Shown: piece by piece, positions 8,260-17,029 of the stretch
Layout of the letters: each line of letters starts with the position of its first letter
Position numbering within the stretch: position 1 is the stretch's first letter
The notes under the pieces: model-generated
What the model was told of the DNA's origin: nothing
What the model saw: the letters and a program-made list of their open reading frames with translations, nothing else
The model's database searches: none
Assembly: GCA_021739805.1 (NCBI GenBank)
Contig: JAIPBB010000063.1
Span: forward strand, 1 to 19,267
Direction of reading: 5' to 3'
DNA from: Saprospiraceae bacterium
GTDB taxonomy: Bacteria; Bacteroidota; Bacteroidia; Bacteroidales; JAIPBB01
DNA: 19,267 nucleotides
Program-made: the position numbers and the translations under genes

Positions 8260-8371
8260 TTTCGGGTTTCATTTCGACTCCGCTCAATGACCCAAGAACG
8301 AACACTGAGTCGAAGTGCAGGCGTTTCAGGTTTCACACTTCGACTTCGCTCAGTGCAAGGGTTTCAGGTTT
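8259..8371. repeat. Short imperfect direct and inverted repeats with a TTCGACTC core
   Basis: TTCGACTC at 8273-8280 is inverted as GAGTCGAA at 8307-8314. A related segment containing CTTCGACTTCGCTCAGTG lies at about 8337-8354. GTTTCAGGTTT occurs at 8323-8333 and 8361-8371, with a variant GTTTCGGGTTT at 8259-8269. The unit GTTTC(A/G)GGTTTCA followed by the TTCGACT-CGCTCA core is therefore present twice as an imperfect direct repeat. Repeats with this TTCGAC..CGCTCA core are scattered between genes in many Bacteroidota; no function is visible. Confidence 0.65.
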
Positions 8372-8373
8372 AG

Positions 8374-8469
8374 TTGAATAATTATAGAATTGATTATGAT
8401 GAAATTAAAGTTGCATCGGAGTTTGGGAATAAGTTATTGGAATATATAAGAGAACGAGATTTAGTATAA
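8374..8469 (+). pseudogene. Possible C-terminal remnant of a gene
   Basis: A 31-codon open stretch follows the stop TAG at 8371-8373 and ends at TAA 8467-8469. It reads NNYRIDYDEIKVASEFGNKL and then a helical tail ending in RERDLV. The composition looks like a real soluble protein C-terminus, more so than random AT-rich sequence would. It has no start codon other than TTG and begins immediately at the edge of a repeat. A broken gene cut off by repeat insertion is one reading; chance is the other. Confidence 0.2.
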
Positions 8470-8470
8470 A

Positions 8471-8494
8471 AAAAGCCGGTTAATACCGGCTTTT
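8471..8494. terminator. Bidirectional hairpin terminator between convergent genes
   Basis: A 9-bp perfect stem, AAAAGCCGG (8471-8479) with CCGGCTTTT (8486-8494), encloses a 6-nt loop. It has A-runs on one side and T-runs on the other, so it can terminate transcription from both strands. It lies 6 bp past the stop of the 2610-residue gene. It is also the first hairpin after the STAS gene. The gene at 17030 carries an equivalent hairpin. Confidence 0.85.
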
Positions 8495-8500
8495 AACTTT

Positions 8501-11500
8501 CTATTTCATTTCAATTAGTTTCTTCGTAAAGACTCTATCATCTATTTGCATTCTTAAGAAATACAGCCCTGTTGAGTGTCCCAAATCCTGGGCACTAAAC
8601 TGATATTTATAGCTGCCAGTCATTTGTTTCTCATCAACCAGAAGACTAATTCTTTCGCCAACGACATTATAAACTTCAACTTTTACATTTGCCGGTTGAT
8701 ATAGTTCGTAAGCAATATTTGTTTTGTCGTTATATGGATTTGGATAAACAGAAATGGAACTGCTCATCACAAACTCAGAAACCCCAACATTGGTGACATT
8801 AATATAGCCAAATTTTGTAGAAGAACTTGAACCATTTGCATTACTGGTTGTTAGACTTACATCAAATACACCGAGAGAATCATAAATATGCACAGGATTT
8901 TTTGTTGAATCTGATTTACCATCACCAAAATCCCATTGCCAGATTGAAGGCCCACCAATTGATTCATCGTAGAACTGCACAGTTAAAGGAATATTTCCGC
9001 TTATTGGATTTGCATAAAAACCGGCAGAAAGTCCTTGCAGGAATGTATTTGCAATGTTTGACCTTGAGGAGTTAAAGTTTGTATTAGCTTTTGAACTGCT
9101 TGGATTACAAGGTAGTCCGGGTTTGATAATTTCAATAGCATAGTAACAGTGGTTGGGTCCGTTTGCATCATTATATTGAAGAGTAGTTGCAGCCATTGAA
9201 TCAATCAATGTCCAGTTTAAGTTAATATCAGCTCTCCATATTCTGTAAGTTGCCACAGTGAAACCTTGATATCCCTGCCAGTTAAGAGTCCAGCCACCTC
9301 CTAATAGCGGGCTGACGGCAAGATGCATTGTAGCATGAACCGGACTTAATGCAGATTCATTACTGCAAGTATCAATGCTTGTAATAGCATATCTTTCTCT
9401 TTTCGCAGCAGGATTTGATGAAATATCAATGTACGTACTCAAGCTGTCAACATCCTTGTTTGCAATTAAATTAAACACTCCTGTAACAGTAGATTCTTTA
9501 TAAATATTGTAAGAGACAACACTAACATTAGGAGTTTTTTCCCATACAATAATATTCTTTTGAGTAGCAGAGTCAACACCCACAATGCACAATTGTTCAT
9601 TAGCAAAAGGTAAGCTAACATTAACATTAATTGTATCAGAATTTGCCTGACAACCATATTGGTCAATAACAGAACACCAGTAAGAACCTGTATTAGTAAC
9701 ATTTAATTGAGGATTGAAAGAACCTACATTCCAAATAGTGTTATACCCAAATCCCGGACTTAAAATAATGTTACCACCATCACAGAATGTAGTATCATTT
9801 CCCAGATTAACAACAGGAAGATGATGTACTGTTAAAGTTTTGTAGTTTGTTTGTGCTGTACCGCAAGTATTTGTTAGGACACAATAGTAATATCCTGCAT
9901 CAGCCAGCGCAACAGAATTAATAGAATATGTGTTATTAGTAGCTCCGGCTATTGCACCATTTGCATTAAACCATTGATATGAAATTGGTAGAGTACCTGT
10001 TGACTGAACACTGAAAGTCATACTTTGACCTACACATCTTGATGAATCACCCGATTGATAAGTAATCAAAATAGGGGAGTTGACTGTAAGATTAATATTT
10101 GAAGTAGAATCAGAACCACAAATATTTGTTGATTTACAATAATAGTTTCCGGCATCAGATAAACTGACAGGTGAAATAAGATACGAATTACTTGTAGCTC
10201 CTGAAATTGCACTAATCCCCTTATACCACTGGTAGTTGATAGGGTATGTTCCACTAGCAGCTAAACTAAATTGCACGCTTTGCCCTTCACACTTTGTTGT
10301 ATTAGAAGATTGGGTTATTATATTTGGTGGAGTATTAACTGTTATGACCATAGTATTTGATGTTGCAATTCCACAAGAGTTGGACACCTTACAGTAATAG
10401 TATTCAGCAGAACTTGCAGAATACGTACTATTGTTTGCACTTCCAATTGCGCCAGTGCTATTATACCATTGATACGCCAATGGCGTTGAGCCTGTAGCAG
10501 TAACACTAATAGTTGTTGAACTTCCTGAGCAAATTGTAGAGCTGGACGACTGTGATGTAATTAATGGAGCTGAGTTAACTGTCAGTGAAGCAGAATTACT
10601 TTGTGCATTACCACATGCATTGGTAGCTATACAATAGTAAGAACCGGCATTAGATAATGAAACAGGAGAAATTAAATATAAACTATTAACAGCTCCTGCA
10701 ATTGCACCACTTCCATTATACCATTGATATGAGATGGGTGATGTCCCTGTTGCATTAATACTAAACTGAGCACTTTGTCCTTCACATTTTGTTGAAATTG
10801 AAGGTTGAGTTGTAATTCCTGGTGAAGTATTAACTGTTAAAATCATTGTATTAGAAGTAGAATTACCACAAGAATTCGTTGCAATACAGTAATAATTTCC
10901 CGCAGTATTAGCAGAATATGTATTGTTGGTTGCTCCAGCAATGGCACTGCTATTATTAAACCATTGATAGGTTGGAGTTGGAGTTCCACTTGCAGTAATA
11001 CTAAAAAGATTATTGCTTCCCGAACAAACAGATGCACTACCTGACTGAGCAGTTATACTTACATTTGTGTTTACATTTAATGTCATGGCAGTACTAGTAA
11101 CATTGCCGCAACTATTAGTCACTTTGCAATAATATGATGCTGCATCTGATGAATTGACCGAACTGATGGTGAATGTGTTATTATTTGCACCTGAAATAAG
11201 GTTAGCACCTTTATACCATTCATAAGTCAGAGGTGTTGCACCTATTGCATAAATATTAAATGTTACACTTTGATTCTCGCATACTGTTTGGGAGGATGAT
11301 TGAGATACAATTTGTGGTAATGCCTTAATGGTTAATACTGATTGATTTGTACTGTCGCTGGAACAAGCGTTAGTTGCTTTGCAATAATATGTTCCTGCAT
11401 CTGTTATTGATGCGGGTGAAATATTATAGCTCACACCTGTTGCTCCTGCAATTATATTATTATCCTTATACCATTGATATGAAATTGGAGCGGTACCCGT

Positions 11501-14500
11501 TGCTGATGTTGAATATGTATAGGAACCATTTTCACATATATCGTGAGTAGCACTAATTGAAATTATTGATGGAGGTGTTTTTATTGTAAGAGTAGCACCG
11601 TTACTTTGAGCAATTCCACAATTATTTGATGCAATGCAAAAGTAGTTTGAAGCGTGGTTAGCAGTAACAGAATTTATAGTGTAGGTACTGTTTGTTCCTC
11701 CCGATAATTGGCCATTTAAATTATACCATTGATAGCTAATAGGTTCCGTTCCGGTAGCACTGATTGAAAAGCTGGTATTTGAACCAATGCATGCTGATGT
11801 ATATGACGGATTTGATGCAATTGTCGGTAATGTGCGGACTGTTAATTTCACAGTATCTGAACTAATACTACCATAACTATTACTTATAATACAAGCATAA
11901 TTTCCTGAATCAGAAAGTGCTACTGCCGGTATAACTAAAGTTGAATTTGTCGCTCCGGGAATATCGTTGCCATTTTTTTGCCATTGGTAATTTGCAGTAA
12001 TACTAGCTGATACTGAAAAATTTCCTAAAGTACCCTCACAAACTGTTTGGGCAGTTGGCTGTAATGTTATAAAGCGTAAGGAAAGTTGACTTTCATAAGC
12101 TCCAATATCTATAGTATCACCAATAATTCTTAAATTGTCTGCTAAATCGTTATGTGGCAAACTTAATCCGTTTGCATTAGCCATTCCATTATTTATACAT
12201 GGAGATGTTGTTGAAATACTCCAATTCGCATTTACTCCATCGTGTTGAGCTCCTGCTGCAGTTGATGGTGATGTAAACTCTGGATCATCATCAATATTAT
12301 TTACATAAGCAGAAATATAATTATTTCCACTAATTTTGGTTATTCCCCCTTCGATATTATTATTGTAAAATTCGGGTGATGAAGAACTACTTAAATAAAT
12401 ATTACCATAAGAAGAAGATCCTGCAATTTCATTTCCATAAATAATATTATTGTAAAATGCTACTGTTGATGCCCATATATGTATTCCACCACCAAAACTC
12501 TTAGAATAGTTATTTGTAATCGTATTATTTGCTATTATTGGATTGCTATCATCAATGTAGATTCCACCACCTCTAGTGTATGTAGCCCCACTTGCACTAT
12601 TGTTGCAAATTACATTATTAATAATTTTTGGATTACAACTTTCAATGTAAATACCACCACCATTATAGTCCGCTCTATTGTTAGAAATTATGCAATTTTT
12701 CACTAAAAGTTTTGATGTATTATAAATATATAATGCACCGCCTCTACCATAAGTTGTTGAAGCTTTTGCTTTCCCATATACTATTTTACAATAAACAAGC
12801 TTCGAAGTATCATTGGTAAGAGGAGTGCTATTGAATTGAATTCCTTTCCAACCACCTGTTTCTACAGACATATTACTGAAATTTGTAGTATCTTTAATTG
12901 AAAATGTAATAATTTCATCAGCAGTACCAACAGCATTTATTGTTCCTTGAACATCAATTTTATATTGACCTTGAATCTCAACATAAGTTCCCGGATTAAT
13001 AATAAGAGTTGCACCATTATTAATAGTTACATCACAAGTTACTTTAATAGTATCAGCATCCCAATATGTATCCGATGATATGGTACAACTTGCAGTAATG
13101 TCATCTTGATTTTCAAAAGCACCCATATCGATTCTTCCATTGTAAATCCTATCGTTATTTGCAAGATCATAATCTGGTAGACCAAGCCCTGTAATACTTT
13201 CAGTTCCGGCATTTATACAAACTGAACCGGTTTGTAGAGACCAGTTAGGAGTTAAACCATTATAAGCAGCTCCAACATTTGATGAAGTACTATTAAATAA
13301 TGGGTTTGTATTAATATTATTTAGAAAAACACCATTGTAATTAACTCCGGCACCCAAACCGCCAAATAATAATTTTCCTCCTTTAATATTACAATTATAT
13401 ATTTTTGGGTCGCTTCCTACATCACTTAAGTACAATTCACTTCCTCCAGCAACCATACCTGCAGAATCTCCATAAATTATATTATTTTTCAAAATAGGGT
13501 CAGCATTATTCTCAAGATATAGGCCTCCCCCATAACTTGACGCATAGTTGTTGCAAATTGTATTATTAATAAAATTACTTTTAACATCTCCTCCTATCCA
13601 AATTCCTCCCCCGATTACTGCTGTATTATTTGCTATAAGATTATTTGAAAGATTTGAAATATCTGAACCACCAAAATGTACACCACCACCTTTATCACTT
13701 GATGTGTTATTTGTAATTTTATTGTTGTAAAACTCTATCTCTCCTGATAGATATATACCACCACCGTATGTTGTAGCGGTATTTCCAGTTAATAGATTGT
13801 TCTTAATTGTACCATTGAAACCAGCCACTTTTATTGCACCTCCTATTTTAGAACTATTGTTTTTAAAAACATTGTTTTTGATTATTCCACTACCACCATT
13901 ATTATAGCAGATAGCACCTCCATTTGCCCAGTATCCATTTGACTGGTTATTTGAAAATCTTGAGTTAGATACTCTGATTTTATATGTATATCGAAAGGAT
14001 AATGCACCACCATATAAAAAAGAACCTTGAGCAGGTGTTCTGTTTGCATATTCTAAAATGCAATAGTCAAAAATTGATGAATCGTTTAAGTTTGATACTT
14101 GGTTAAAATGAATTCCATCCCATCCTGTTGTAGTGTTTAAGGCAGTAAAAGTGATTGAATCAGTCGGTGTTCCTTGGGCAATTAATGCTCCATTAACATC
14201 AATATAATGATGACCCTGAAAAATGACTTGAGTTCCCGGAGTAATAGTTAATGTAACTCCATTATTAATAACAACATCACAAGTGATATATACTTTGTTT
14301 GCATCCCAAACTGTATTGGTTGATATAGTACCACATGCAGTTATTGATGATTTATCTTCGTAAGGTCCCATATCGACAGCTGTACCAAATAGTCTTGATT
14401 TACCTTTAAGGTCTAATGCAGGAAGTTCAAGCCCTGTTATTGAAGGAGTTCCGGCATCTTTACATGGTGATAACTCGTTTAGAGACCAATCGCCAGAAGC

Positions 14501-16333
14501 TCCACTATTATTTGAGATTGACATTGAAATAGGATTTTTGAATAATGGATCTGAACTTATATTTCCTGTTCCTGAATATGTACCTCCTTCAATATCGCAA
14601 TATTGAATGTTTAGACCCGAAGTAGGATAAATTTGTTTTCCAATATTATTAAAACTTGAAATATTTCCCCAAATAATATTATTTCTAAATACAGGATTTA
14701 CAGTTGAGTTACGGTAAATGCCGGCACCTCGCGATGTTGAACTATTATATGCAATTGTATTATTAATTATCCATGGTGTATAAGCTGAGGTTCCATCAAT
14801 ATAAATACCCCCACCATAGCTGGAATTAGTTGTATTATTTACAATGACATTATTAATTATTTTAGCACTGGAATTATAGCAGTATATACCGCCACCTTCT
14901 GAATTTGATAAATTATTACTTATTATATTATTCCTTATAATCAATTTTGAGAAGCTTGAGATATAAATTCCACCTCCATACTGGTTCTGACTTATTGTCC
15001 CGTTTGCCTTTCCATTTTTTATAATACAATATTCTATTTTTGAAGTGTCATTAGCTGAAGAAGTACTATTAAAAACAATTCCATACCAACCAACTTCCTT
15101 ATTGTGACAAGTGAAAATGATATTATTAGTGTGAGTTCCTATTGCAACAATTCTTCCGTTGACATCTATATGATGTTGTCCTAAAAAGTTAATCTTTGTT
15201 CCGGCTTGTATTGTCAGAGTTTTACCATTGTCAACAACTACATCGCAATTAACAAGAATATTCCCTGACCAGGTTGTATTAGTTGATATATTACCACATA
15301 CAATTGTTGATGAGATATATTCTAATGCACCCATATCAATTGTGTCGGCATCAAAACGGAAATCACCATCAATATCAAAATCTGGAATATAATAGCCCGA
15401 CTGGTATTGCCCCATATTTATACATGGAGATGATGATTGAATATTCCAATTTGCTGTCAATCCGTTGTATGTACTCCCTGCTCCACTTGACGGTGAAATA
15501 AAAACTGGAATTAAGTTAATATTTCCTGTTCCGGTGAATCCAGTTTCGATATCACAGTATTGAACTGTTGCATAACCGCTTTTTCCTATCTGAGGATATG
15601 TTGTAGCAGTATTCCCCCATATTATACAATTAATAATTTTTGGATTACAATTACTGCTGTTTACTAAAACTCCACCTCCTTGAAAACCGGCGGAATTGTT
15701 AACAATAGTGTTATTAATTATATCCGGATCTGATTTGCTGTCAATATAAATTGCGCCTCCCATACTTGCAGAAGTATTATTACAAATCACGTTATTTATT
15801 ATTAAAGGTGATGAACTTGAAGAACATGAAATTGCTCCACCATAGTAGCTAGCGTAGTTATTGCTTATTATGTTATTACGGATTAAAACTTTTGAATATT
15901 TATTTAAAAAAATTGCACCACCTTGTTTGTCACTAGCACCTCCTGAGTTGGCTTTACCATAAGAAATAATACAATATTCAATTTTTGAAGTATCATTTGA
16001 TGTTGAAGTGCGGTCAAACCTTATTCCACTCCAGCCTGTATTTGTATTTAAGGCAGTAAATATAATTTTATTTATTGCTGTTCCCTGAGCAAGGAGTTGA
16101 CCTTTTACTTCAAGTTTATAATGCCCTTGAAATTCAACATATGTCCCTGGACTTATTGTAAGAGTTTTGTTTTTGTTAATTGTAATATCATCAGTTACTT
16201 TCACAGTATCAGCACTCCAGGTAGTGTTTGATGATATATCACTACTAACTGTAATGTTTATTGCTTTAGTTGAAATTGCACAAAGGAAAACGATTGCAAT
16301 GGTTAAGGAATGTAATTTGTTTAGATTTTTCAT
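8501..16333 (-). CDS. Giant T9SS-secreted surface protein: four beta-helix modules, nine Ig-like domains, PKD, sorting domain
   Basis: This is a 2610-residue exported protein. The signal peptide is residues 1-24 (core LTIAIVFLCAI, cleavage after STKA). Four right-handed parallel beta-helix modules follow (about 26-340, 341-660, 661-1076, 1077-1415). Each opens with an SNTTW-SADT-type segment and a GTYVEFQG-type strand. Each has a core rich in NNIISNN and GGGIYI and closes with SPCIN-G and D(I/M)GAYE-type motifs, as in choice-of-anchor Q proteins. Nine Ig-like domains (1418-2170) each carry the C...W...YYC pattern. Next come an LGNDTTFCDGG module (2171-2240), Fn3-like segments (about 2248-2412), a PKD domain with WQWDFGDGKSDS (2465-2476), and a T9SS type A sorting domain (2526-2610: SVYPNPYNDKT, VYNVVGERI, STGLYFLRM, KKLIEMK). 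Expected fate is export across the outer membrane and surface attachment or release. Adhesion or polysaccharide binding is likely; no lyase active site was identified. Confidence 0.9.
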   Translation of the reverse strand: MKNLNKLHSLTIAIVFLCAISTKAINITVSSDISSNTTWSADTVKVTDDITINKNKTLTISPGTYVEFQGHYKLEVKGQLLAQGTAINKIIFTALNTNTGWSGIRFDRTSTSNDTSKIEYCIISYGKANSGGASDKQGGAIFLNKYSKVLIRNNIISNNYASYYGGAISCSSSSSPLIINNVICNNTSASMGGAIYIDSKSDPDIINNTIVNNSAGFQGGGVLVNSSNCNPKIINCIIWGNTATTYPQIGKSGYATVQYCDIETGFTGTGNINLIPVFISPSSGAGSTYNGLTANWNIQSSSPCINMGQYQSGYYIPDFDIDGDFRFDADTIDMGALEYISSTIVCGNISTNTTWSGNILVNCDVVVDNGKTLTIQAGTKINFLGQHHIDVNGRIVAIGTHTNNIIFTCHNKEVGWYGIVFNSTSSANDTSKIEYCIIKNGKANGTISQNQYGGGIYISSFSKLIIRNNIISNNLSNSEGGGIYCYNSSAKIINNVIVNNTTNSSYGGGIYIDGTSAYTPWIINNTIAYNSSTSRGAGIYRNSTVNPVFRNNIIWGNISSFNNIGKQIYPTSGLNIQYCDIEGGTYSGTGNISSDPLFKNPISMSISNNSGASGDWSLNELSPCKDAGTPSITGLELPALDLKGKSRLFGTAVDMGPYEDKSSITACGTISTNTVWDANKVYITCDVVINNGVTLTITPGTQVIFQGHHYIDVNGALIAQGTPTDSITFTALNTTTGWDGIHFNQVSNLNDSSIFDYCILEYANRTPAQGSFLYGGALSFRYTYKIRVSNSRFSNNQSNGYWANGGAICYNNGGSGIIKNNVFKNNSSKIGGAIKVAGFNGTIKNNLLTGNTATTYGGGIYLSGEIEFYNNKITNNTSSDKGGGVHFGGSDISNLSNNLIANNTAVIGGGIWIGGDVKSNFINNTICNNYASSYGGGLYLENNADPILKNNIIYGDSAGMVAGGSELYLSDVGSDPKIYNCNIKGGKLLFGGLGAGVNYNGVFLNNINTNPLFNSTSSNVGAAYNGLTPNWSLQTGSVCINAGTESITGLGLPDYDLANNDRIYNGRIDMGAFENQDDITASCTISSDTYWDADTIKVTCDVTINNGATLIINPGTYVEIQGQYKIDVQGTINAVGTADEIITFSIKDTTNFSNMSVETGGWKGIQFNSTPLTNDTSKLVYCKIVYGKAKASTTYGRGGALYIYNTSKLLVKNCIISNNRADYNGGGIYIESCNPKIINNVICNNSASGATYTRGGGIYIDDSNPIIANNTITNNYSKSFGGGIHIWASTVAFYNNIIYGNEIAGSSSYGNIYLSSSSSPEFYNNNIEGGITKISGNNYISAYVNNIDDDPEFTSPSTAAGAQHDGVNANWSISTTSPCINNGMANANGLSLPHNDLADNLRIIGDTIDIGAYESQLSLRFITLQPTAQTVCEGTLGNFSVSASITANYQWQKNGNDIPGATNSTLVIPAVALSDSGNYACIISNSYGSISSDTVKLTVRTLPTIASNPSYTSACIGSNTSFSISATGTEPISYQWYNLNGQLSGGTNSTYTINSVTANHASNYFCIASNNCGIAQSNGATLTIKTPPSIISISATHDICENGSYTYSTSATGTAPISYQWYKDNNIIAGATGVSYNISPASITDAGTYYCKATNACSSDSTNQSVLTIKALPQIVSQSSSQTVCENQSVTFNIYAIGATPLTYEWYKGANLISGANNNTFTISSVNSSDAASYYCKVTNSCGNVTSTAMTLNVNTNVSITAQSGSASVCSGSNNLFSITASGTPTPTYQWFNNSSAIAGATNNTYSANTAGNYYCIATNSCGNSTSNTMILTVNTSPGITTQPSISTKCEGQSAQFSINATGTSPISYQWYNGSGAIAGAVNSLYLISPVSLSNAGSYYCIATNACGNAQSNSASLTVNSAPLITSQSSSSTICSGSSTTISVTATGSTPLAYQWYNSTGAIGSANNSTYSASSAEYYYCKVSNSCGIATSNTMVITVNTPPNIITQSSNTTKCEGQSVQFSLAASGTYPINYQWYKGISAISGATSNSYLISPVSLSDAGNYYCKSTNICGSDSTSNINLTVNSPILITYQSGDSSRCVGQSMTFSVQSTGTLPISYQWFNANGAIAGATNNTYSINSVALADAGYYYCVLTNTCGTAQTNYKTLTVHHLPVVNLGNDTTFCDGGNIILSPGFGYNTIWNVGSFNPQLNVTNTGSYWCSVIDQYGCQANSDTINVNVSLPFANEQLCIVGVDSATQKNIIVWEKTPNVSVVSYNIYKESTVTGVFNLIANKDVDSLSTYIDISSNPAAKRERYAITSIDTCSNESALSPVHATMHLAVSPLLGGGWTLNWQGYQGFTVATYRIWRADINLNWTLIDSMAATTLQYNDANGPNHCYYAIEIIKPGLPCNPSSSKANTNFNSSRSNIANTFLQGLSAGFYANPISGNIPLTVQFYDESIGGPSIWQWDFGDGKSDSTKNPVHIYDSLGVFDVSLTTSNANGSSSSTKFGYINVTNVGVSEFVMSSSISVYPNPYNDKTNIAYELYQPANVKVEVYNVVGERISLLVDEKQMTGSYKYQFSAQDLGHSTGLYFLRMQIDDRVFTKKLIEMK
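9824..12082 (-). repeat. Array of nine Ig-like domain repeats inside the surface-protein gene
   Basis: Residues 1418-2170 form nine tandem units of about 80-85 residues. The cysteine pairs are 1432/1481, 1515/1566, 1600/1651, 1685/1736, 1770/1816, 1850/1901, 1935/1981, 2015/2066 and 2100/2151. Each unit has a YQWY-type tryptophan and most have a D-A-G-x-Y-Y-C ending, as in I-set Ig folds. Units 5 and 7 are short versions lacking the SV..(S/A)DAG part. Units 5-6 and 7-8 resemble each other as pairs, which suggests duplication of a two-domain block. Confidence 0.85.
12089..16258 (-). repeat. Four tandem parallel beta-helix modules inside the surface-protein gene
   Basis: The four modules cover 15314-16258, 14354-15313, 13106-14353 and 12089-13105. 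The openings line up: DDITINKNKTLTISPGT, CDVVVDNGKTLTIQAGT, CDVVINNGVTLTITPGT and CDVTINNGATLIINPGT. Their closings also line up: DMGALE, DMGPYE, DMGAFE and DIGAYE. Module 3 is longer (about 416 residues against 315-340) because it has extra NNT...GGGI rungs. Each module probably forms a separate solenoid. Confidence 0.8.
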
Positions 16334-16736
16334 AGCTACAGACTTTAAGTATTAACGAAGTAAGTTTATTACATAATGATTAAAAAAGATAAAGAATTTT
16401 TTCAACGCCTAAATTTATAATAATAAGTTACTTAATTTAAGAGAAATTCACCCAATTTGTATTAGTAAATTGCCTGATTATCTATTGTTTATATGAAATT
16501 TCAATGAGCGATTGTTGAAAAAAATTCTTTGATTTGTAAATATAGATATAAAAATAAAAATTTAAAAGAAAAATTTGTTTTTTTTAAGTAATCAACTTAA
16601 TAGATAAGAGATTACAATAATTATTGAGACTTTATTGAGAAATGTCGAATTTTCCTTTTTATATTAAATAGAAGAAATTACAAGTAATCTGAGTTCGATA
16701 TAAGGAGTCATTATAAATATTTAAATATCAATAGGT

Positions 16737-16752
16737 CTAGACTTTAGTCTAG
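16737..16752. repeat. Small palindrome CTAGACT-TT-AGTCTAG
   Basis: CTAGACT and AGTCTAG are perfect inverted 7-mers separated by TT. The element lies 23 bp to the left of the larger inverted repeat. It could be an operator-like site or part of a mobile remnant; nothing in the sequence decides between these. Confidence 0.45.
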
Positions 16753-16775
16753 GTATATATTTATGAAGATCCAAA

Positions 16776-16831
16776 AGAAATAGGGAGAATTTTGTAAAAT
16801 ATTATCAAATTACAAAATTCTCCCTATTTCT
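16776..16831. repeat. Perfect 22-bp inverted repeat with 12-nt loop
   Basis: The arms 16776-16797 and 16810-16831 are exact reverse complements over 22 bp and enclose a 12-nt AT-rich loop. The arm includes AATAGGGAGAATTTTGTAA. A transcript in either direction would form a long hairpin. It has no adjacent T-run, is 199 bp past the stop of the paralogue at 17030, and is about 440 bp upstream of the other gene. It may be a miniature mobile element, a small-RNA structure or a recombination site. Confidence 0.75.
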
Positions 16832-17001
16832 ATCGTTTTGATTATTCACATATTGCTTTCCCTAATGAGCAGGCCTATATATATTCAACAGTATTAATAA
16901 TTAATAGAGATTCATTCTTATATCGAATTCAGGTAAGTAGTTAAAGAGTCTTATTATCGCTTAAGTTGAATATAGAGAATCGAAGATTGATTTAAATTAA
17001 A

Positions 17002-17023
17002 AAAGCCGGCAAAAGCCGGCTTT
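17002..17023. terminator. Hairpin terminator of the partial paralogue
   Basis: The stem AAAGCCGGC (17002-17010) pairs with GCCGGCTTT (17015-17023) around an AAAA loop, 6 bp past the stop codon. On the minus strand it is followed by a T-rich run. The position and core stem match the terminator at 8471-8494, so it appears to have been duplicated with the gene end. Confidence 0.85.
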
Positions 17024-17029
17024 AATTTT

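Larger units (their letters stand above)
16334..17029. other. Gene-free spacer between the two paralogues
   Basis: About 700 bp of AT-rich sequence contain no coding region that I can support on either strand. The part next to 16333 must hold the promoter of the 2610-residue gene, but no clean TAnnTTTG match was found on the minus strand. The right half contains a small palindrome (16737-16752), a perfect 22-bp inverted repeat (16776-16831), and the terminator of the downstream paralogue (17002-17023). Confidence 0.6.

Noticed and set aside
9824..12082. Regularly spaced similar DNA segments that might suggest a CRISPR-like array
   Set aside because: The spacing of about 250 bp follows Ig-domain units in one continuous reading frame, and the repeats encode the C...W...C pattern. 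There are no short identical repeats with unique spacers.
8501..16333. Polysaccharide lyase activity for the beta-helix modules
   Set aside because: The modules have the fold signature but I could not identify a catalytic lysine/arginine or calcium site arrangement typical of pectate lyases, so only a structural call is made.
16776..16831. Transcription terminator for the paralogue at 17030
   Set aside because: A proper terminator lies at 17002-17023, 6 bp after the stop. The long hairpin is 199 bp away and has no T-run.
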